A stretch of 64,000 bases of DNA from NCBI RefSeq assembly GCF_002210435.1, contig NZ_MZMV01000023.1:1-64000 (forward strand), written 5' to 3'. Source of the DNA: Micromonospora wenchangensis (GTDB lineage Bacteria; Actinomycetota; Actinomycetes; Mycobacteriales; Micromonosporaceae). Below, one piece after another: positions 59,847 through 64,000 of this stretch (positions are counted from its first letter, which is position 1; each line of letters opens with the position of its first letter). Below the pieces are notes generated by a model that was given only the letters and a program-made list of their open reading frames with translations, did no database searches and was not told the DNA's origin. The translations under genes were made by a program, and so were the position numbers.

Positions 59847-59871
59847 AAACCGGTCACCTCCTGACCGGTTT
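59847..59871. promoter_or_regulatory. Long perfect inverted repeat between hydrolase and WYL regulator
   Basis: The arms AAACCGGTCA and TGACCGGTTT are perfect over 10 bp with a 5-bp spacer CCTCC. It lies 19 bp before the hydrolase start and 20 bp before the regulator start, so one bound dimer could repress both. The obvious binder is the adjacent WYL protein. Confidence 0.65.
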
Positions 59872-59891
59872 TCCGTGGCAGTGTCGTCCGG

Positions 59892-60872
59892 GTGCGCGCC
59901 GACCGGTTGATGGCCCTCGTCCTGCTGCTACAACAGCGCGGGCAGGTGACCGCGGCGGAGGTCGCCCGGGAGTTGGAGGTCTCCGAGCGCACCGCCCGCC
60001 GCGACCTCGACGCCCTGGGCATGGCCGGCGTGCCGGTGTACTCCGTGCAGGGCCGGGGCGGCGGCTGGCGGCTCGTGGGTGGTGCCCGTACCGACCTGTC
60101 CGGGTTGACCGCGGGTGAGGCCCGCGCCCTGTTCCTGGTAGCCGGCCCGGCCTCGACCGTCACGCCCGCCGTGAAAGCGGCGCTGCGCAAGCTCGTCCAC
60201 GCCCTGCCGGAGCCGTTCCGGGCGCAGGCCGAAGCGGCGGCGTCGGCGCTCGTGACGGACCCGCAGCGGTGGGGGTCGAGCCGGGTCGAGCCCCGCCCGC
60301 CCCGCTTCCTCGACGAACTCCAGGACGCGGTGATCCGCGGCGTCCAGGTCCGGCTCGGCTACGTCGACCGCGACGGCACCGCCACCGGGCGAACGGTCCA
60401 CCCGCTGGGCGTCGTCGCCAAGGGCCCGGCGTGGTATCTCGTCGCCGGCACCGAGGCCGGCCGGCGGACCTTCCGGATCGACCGGGTGTCGTCCGTCGAC
60501 CCGACCGCCGATCCCGTGCACCGGCCGGAGGACTTCGACCTTGCCGGGAGCTGGCGCGAGATCGCCGACGAGGTCGAACGCAGGCGGATGCCCGTCGAGG
60601 CGCACGCGCTGTGCGCGCCCCACGGGATCGGCGTGCTCCGGATGGGGTTCGGCGCCCGGCTCGACGTGGGAGGTGCCACGACCGACGGCCGCGTCGAGGT
60701 CGTGATCCGCGGCAACGACGCACACAAACTCGCCGGTGAGCTTGCCGGATTGGTCGATTACCTGGAGGTGACCGGCCCTGCGGGGCTGCTGGACCACCTG
60801 GCCGCGATCGGCACCGTGCTCGTCGAGCGATACGGCCCGGAGCGGCGGGGAACCCGTACGGCGGAACGGTGA
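59892..60872 (+). CDS. YafY/WYL-domain transcriptional regulator
   Basis: A 326-aa regulator: the N-terminal HTH-11 RLMALVLLLQQRGQVTAAEVARELEVSERTARRDLDALGMAGVPVYS, read in pieces, then a WYL domain with a PxxLGLV-like stretch (VHPLGVVAKGPAWYLVAGTEAGRRTFRIDRV) and a WCX-type C-terminus. WYL domains bind ligands or nucleic-acid ends. GTG 59892 gives MRADRL, the common family start, though the ribosome site is weak. Control of the divergent hydrolase is inferred. Confidence 0.88.
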   Translation: MRADRLMALVLLLQQRGQVTAAEVARELEVSERTARRDLDALGMAGVPVYSVQGRGGGWRLVGGARTDLSGLTAGEARALFLVAGPASTVTPAVKAALRKLVHALPEPFRAQAEAAASALVTDPQRWGSSRVEPRPPRFLDELQDAVIRGVQVRLGYVDRDGTATGRTVHPLGVVAKGPAWYLVAGTEAGRRTFRIDRVSSVDPTADPVHRPEDFDLAGSWREIADEVERRRMPVEAHALCAPHGIGVLRMGFGARLDVGGATTDGRVEVVIRGNDAHKLAGELAGLVDYLEVTGPAGLLDHLAAIGTVLVERYGPERRGTRTAER

Positions 60873-60938
60873 CCGGGGGCGGCGCTGGCGCTGCACGGTC
60901 CGGGTGCCGCTGCCGCGACGGCGAATTTTGTCAAGCCA

Positions 60939-60968
60939 TTGAACTAATACGGTTGTTGGACGTAGGGT
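60939..60968 (+). promoter_or_regulatory. Possible promoter of the xylulokinase gene
   Basis: TTGAAC (60939-60944) and TAGGGT (60963-60968) are 18 bp apart in the AT-rich part of the spacer, 31 bp before the ATG. The match is only moderate. Confidence 0.35.
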
Positions 60969-60998
60969 CGGGTCCCGCCGAGCTACGGAGGCACCGCC

Positions 60999-62396
60999 AT
61001 GGGTGGCGCGAGAACCCTCGTCGCCGGGGTCGACTCGTCGACCCAGTCGACCAAGGTCGTGGTCTGCGACGCCGACACCGGCGAGGTGCTCCGCGAAGGC
61101 CGCGCCCCGCACCCCGACGGCACCGAGGTCGACCCACGGTCGTGGTGGGCCGCGTACCAGCAGGCCAGCGCCGGCCTGCTGGACGGTGTGGCCGCGATCG
61201 GCGTCGCCGGCCAGCAGCAGGGCATGATCTGCCTCGACGAGGCCGGCGAGGTGCTGCGTCCCGCCATCCTCTGGAACGACACCCGCTCGGCCCGCGCCGC
61301 CGTCGACCTGACCGCCGAGTTCGGCGGCCCGAAGGCGTGGGCCGACGCCGTCGGGCTGGTACCGGTGGCCAGCTTCACCGTCACCAAACTGCGCTGGTTC
61401 GCCCGCGCTGAACCCGAACTCGCGGACCGCACCGCCACGGTGCTGCTGCCGCACGACTGGCTCACCCACCGGCTGCGCGCGGACGGCGGCGCGCCGACCA
61501 CCGACCGGGGTGAGGCGTCCGGCACCGGCTACTGGTCACCGGCCGCCGGCGCGTACCGGGACGACCTGGTACGGCTGGCCTTCGGCCGGGACGTGGCACT
61601 CCCCCGGGTCGCCGGCCCGGCCGAGGTGGTCGGGGAGACCGCCTCCGGCGCGCTGCTCTCGGCGGGCACCGGCGACACGATGGGCGGGGCGCTCGGCGTC
61701 GGCCTGCGGCCGGGTGACGTGGTGGTCTCGCTGGGCACCTCGGGGTGTGTGTACGGCCTCGGTGACGTACCGACCGCCGACGCGAGCGGCCTGGTGGCCG
61801 GATACGCCGACGCGACCGGCCGGTTCCTGCCGCTGGTGTGCACGCTCAACGCGGCCCGGGTGCTCGTCACGGTCGCCGACCTGCTCGGCCGGTCACTGAC
61901 CGAGCTGGACGACCTGGCGCTCTCGGCACGACCCGGCGCGGGCGGGTTGACGCTGCTGCCGTACCTGGACGGGGAACGCACCCCCGACCTGCCCGACGCA
62001 CGCGGTCTGCTCGCCGGCCTGACCCGGGCGAACGCGTCGGCGGCGAACCTGGCGCGGGCCGCGGTGGAGGGCATGCTCGGCGGCATCGCCGACGCTCTGC
62101 ACGCGCTGCGCGCCCAGGACGTCCCGGTCGACCGGGTGTTGCTGATCGGCGGCGCGGCCAGGTCCCGCGCGGTGCGGGCGGTCGCGCCGGCCCTGTTCGG
62201 CGCGCCGGTGAGCGTGCCGCGCCCGGCCGAGTACGTGGCGCTCGGCGCGGCGCGGCAGGCGGCCTGGGCGCTGTCCGGCGACGCCGAGCCGCCGCCGTGG
62301 CCGGTCGAGGCGGAGGAGGTCACCGCCGCCGGCACCCCCGGGGTGTACGAACGCTACGTCGACGTCCGCCAGCGGGCGCTGCCGCTGCTGACGTGA
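60999..62396 (+). CDS. xylB: Xylulokinase
   Basis: A 465-aa FGGY-family kinase: [20 protein letters not shown] (ATP site 1), [23 protein letters not shown] (substrate loop), [44 protein letters not shown] and [19 protein letters not shown]. These and the length fit XylB, which phosphorylates D-xylulose with ATP. GGAGG precedes the ATG. No xylA lies beside it in the window, so isomerase and transport must be elsewhere. Nearby pectate lyase suggests plant-polymer use. Confidence 0.9.
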   Translation: MGGARTLVAGVDSSTQSTKVVVCDADTGEVLREGRAPHPDGTEVDPRSWWAAYQQASAGLLDGVAAIGVAGQQQGMICLDEAGEVLRPAILWNDTRSARAAVDLTAEFGGPKAWADAVGLVPVASFTVTKLRWFARAEPELADRTATVLLPHDWLTHRLRADGGAPTTDRGEASGTGYWSPAAGAYRDDLVRLAFGRDVALPRVAGPAEVVGETASGALLSAGTGDTMGGALGVGLRPGDVVVSLGTSGCVYGLGDVPTADASGLVAGYADATGRFLPLVCTLNAARVLVTVADLLGRSLTELDDLALSARPGAGGLTLLPYLDGERTPDLPDARGLLAGLTRANASAANLARAAVEGMLGGIADALHALRAQDVPVDRVLLIGGAARSRAVRAVAPALFGAPVSVPRPAEYVALGAARQAAWALSGDAEPPPWPVEAEEVTAAGTPGVYERYVDVRQRALPLLT

Positions 62397-62511
62397 CACC
62401 GGCAGCGCCCGGTTCCGTTCCTGCTGGTGGACGTCGGAGGGGTCGCGTCCCGCCCGACGCGACGCGGTGGGGCGCCCGCCCGGCGGCGGGTGCCCCACCC
62501 GTCCGGGGTGA

Positions 62512-63711
62512 CTACCGGAAGGTGACGTCACTCCTGTTGACCTTGCAGTTGGCGTCGTTCCAGCCCTCACCGAGGTAGCTGGGTTCGCTGCCCTTGGGCA
62601 CACCCTTGTACTTGCCGCAGATGGTGGCCGAACCGATCACGACCACGCGGGTGATCGTCGCGGTGTCGTTCCAGTTGCTGTTGATGCCGGCGAGCATGTC
62701 GATGTCGTCGACCAGGACGTTGTCGATGCGCACGTTGCGGGTGTACGAGGTGGTGCAGTTGCCGCAGGCGCGGTACAGCTTGCCGGACCCCTTCAGGTAG
62801 AAGCCGGAGATGTTGACCGTGCCGTTGCCGTTGTGCTGGAAGGTCTTGTCGCTGCCGCTGCGCGCGCCGCCACCGATGACGTACGAGGTGCCGCCGTTGG
62901 TCTGCTTGAAGGTGGCGGCGTCCTCACCGATGTCGTTCCACCACACGTTGCGCAGGGTGCAGGTGCCTTCGCAGTGCACGCCGTCGCCGGCGGGCGAACC
63001 GAGGATGACGTTCTGCAGCGTGCCGCCGTTGGCGATCTTGAACATCGGGTCCTGCGACTCGCTCTGCCCACCGTCGCCGATGCAGCAGTAGGTCTTCATC
63101 CCGCCGTCGAAGGTGCCGGAGACGTTGACCGTGCCGGAGATGTTGACCGAGCCGGTCGACGACGGCCACGCTCCGGTCGGCGTGCCCGGGTTGCTGGTCG
63201 GACTGGCCGTCGGACCGCTGGTGGGGCCGGTGGTGGGGTTCGACCCGCCGCTTGCGTACGTCTCGAACTCGGCGATCCGTGGGGTGCCGGACGCGCTGGT
63301 GATGACGAAGGAGACCTTCTTCAGCGACGTCGAGGAGAAGTTGATGGTGCTCGGGGCGCTGCCGCCGCTGGCCAGGACGGCGCCCGTGTCGTAGTTCTTG
63401 AGCTGCCAACCGCTGATCGAGCCGCCGCCCGAGGCCTGCACGATGACGGCCGAGGACACCGTGGTGGCGCTGTCCCACTTGACCGAGACCGTGCCGGTCG
63501 AGCCGCTCGGCGACCAGTAGGTGCTGGCGTTGCCGTCGACGACGTTGCCGTAGCTGGTGCCGCTGGCCTTGCTGGAGCCGTCGGCGCCGGCGCCGAGGCT
63601 GAGGTTGGTGGCGGCCGAGGCGCTGGGGATCTGCAGCGCCAGGGCGACGACGGTGCCTGCGACCACGGCGGCACCGCCGGCCAGCCACCGCGAGGCGACT
63701 TTGCGTCTCAT
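62512..63711 (-). CDS. Secreted pectate lyase (PL3) with an N-terminal carbohydrate-binding domain
   Basis: A 399-aa exported enzyme. The signal peptide is WLAGGAAVVAGTVVALALQIPSASA. Residues about 36-150 are a discoidin/F5-8C-like binding domain (NVVDGNASTYWSPSG), followed by a Thr/Pro/Gly/Ser linker (about 155-180). Residues about 190-399 are PL3: GGMKTYCCIGDGGQSESQDPMFKIANGGTLQNVILG, then GDGVHCEGTCTLRNVWWNDIGEDAATFK and SYVIGGGARSGSDKTFQHNGNGT, read in pieces. It cleaves polygalacturonate by beta-elimination with calcium. A LacI-type operator lies just upstream. Confidence 0.9.
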   Translation of the reverse strand: MRRKVASRWLAGGAAVVAGTVVALALQIPSASAATNLSLGAGADGSSKASGTSYGNVVDGNASTYWSPSGSTGTVSVKWDSATTVSSAVIVQASGGGSISGWQLKNYDTGAVLASGGSAPSTINFSSTSLKKVSFVITSASGTPRIAEFETYASGGSNPTTGPTSGPTASPTSNPGTPTGAWPSSTGSVNISGTVNVSGTFDGGMKTYCCIGDGGQSESQDPMFKIANGGTLQNVILGSPAGDGVHCEGTCTLRNVWWNDIGEDAATFKQTNGGTSYVIGGGARSGSDKTFQHNGNGTVNISGFYLKGSGKLYRACGNCTTSYTRNVRIDNVLVDDIDMLAGINSNWNDTATITRVVVIGSATICGKYKGVPKGSEPSYLGEGWNDANCKVNRSDVTFR

Positions 63712-63748
63712 CTGGTTTCACCCTTTCGAGCGTGAGCGCTTGGGACGG

Positions 63749-63762
63749 GGAAAGCGCTTTCC
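63749..63762. promoter_or_regulatory. LacI-type operator of the pectate lyase gene
   Basis: GGAAAGCGCTTTCC is a perfect 14-bp palindrome with the central GCGC (CG dyad) of LacI-family sugar regulators, 38 bp before the pectate lyase start. A half-like AGCGCT lies nearer the gene (63735-63740). No LacI gene is in the window, so the regulator is encoded elsewhere. Confidence 0.6.
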
Positions 63763-63798
63763 ATCAACCATAGGGACTGGTCGATGGTGAGGCAAGGG

Positions 63799-64000
63799 TC
63801 ACACCATCCTCGTCTGTGCTGTCTTCCGGAAGGGGCTGTCCCCGCGTTGTCCGGCGGTGAGCACCGTTGGCAACGGCTTGCGGCCCTGTCCACAGGCGAG
63901 GTGCGGCTTCGTGGTCAACCCGCCTCGGGGCCGTCCCAGGTCGTGACCATCGAGCTCGTCATCGACTCCGCCGGGCGGCTCGACCCGCAACTGCGAGCAG
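63799..64000 (-). pseudogene. IS5-family transposase fragment at the right edge
   Basis: The minus-strand frame reads LGRPRGGLTTKPHLACGQGR, then KPLPTVLTAGQRGDS, the S/GRSRGGLTTK-x-HL segment of IS5-type transposases, and then leaves the family (PFRKTAQTRMV) and stops. The N-terminal part would be outside the window. The early break shows a decayed 3' end. Confidence 0.68.

Overview
The window is very GC-rich with strong codon-position bias, many GTG starts and many ATGA/GTGA gene overlaps, which points to an actinomycete. The gene content (a DUF6244-like protein, an XRE/STAND/WD40 protein, MmyB-type and LAL-type regulators, a pectate lyase with a carbohydrate-binding domain) fits Micromonosporaceae (Micromonospora-like), but no rRNA or marker gene is present to prove it. 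I saw no tRNA, rRNA or CRISPR array.

Layout. 1-9 kb: SDR fragment, CocE-type hydrolase with divergent LysR regulator, MarR regulator and NmrA-like protein with tandem operators, a small DUF6244-like protein, and a 1226-aa XRE-STAND-TM-WD40(x14) protein. 9-25 kb: mostly single metabolic, regulatory and transport genes, including TetR/PNPOx/siderophore-interacting, HxlR/VOC, a secreted lipase, a Vat-like/Vgb-like streptogramin-resistance pair with divergent TetR, a macrodomain protein, and a protein ending in an IS5-type transposase N-terminal domain.

25-40 kb holds the first notable locus. An EamA exporter and a LysR regulator lie beside a stand-alone NRPS module (A-T-E). Diverging from the NRPS is a tightly overlapping nine-gene operon: a SAM-binding methyltransferase-fold protein, an MtnA-adenine phosphoribosyltransferase fusion, MtnB, MtnD, MtnC, an MtnE-like aminotransferase, MtnP, an MFS transporter and an amidohydrolase. 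The Mtn set is a complete route from 5'-methylthioadenosine (MTA) to methionine, and the fused APRT recovers the adenine. A true methyltransferase makes SAH, not MTA, so I infer that the first enzyme uses the aminobutyryl part of SAM (as AzeJ/VioH azetidine-2-carboxylate synthases do) and that the operon recycles the by-product of an unusual amino acid fed to the NRPS.

40-50 kb holds the second notable locus. An XRE regulator, an ImmA/IrrE-like protease and a MAB_1171c-like membrane protein face away from two small paralogous hydrophobic peptides with glycine-zipper helices. The peptides are followed by an HTTM-alpha/beta-hydrolase fusion, a small SdpA/DUF5819-like protein, a methyltransferase, an ABC exporter and a CrtI-like FAD oxidoreductase. 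I read this as a candidate peptide-toxin or RiPP-like cluster with an SDP-like core.

50-64 kb: GNAT protein running into an IS5 transposase remnant, MmyB regulator/hydrolase pair, LAL-family LuxR regulator, a secreted calcium-repeat protein, a Cmx-like MFS pump, an epoxide-hydrolase-like enzyme with divergent WYL regulator, xylulokinase, a secreted PL3 pectate lyase with a LacI-type operator, and a second IS5 remnant at the right edge. Several clean inverted repeats between divergent regulator/target pairs are reported as candidate operators.
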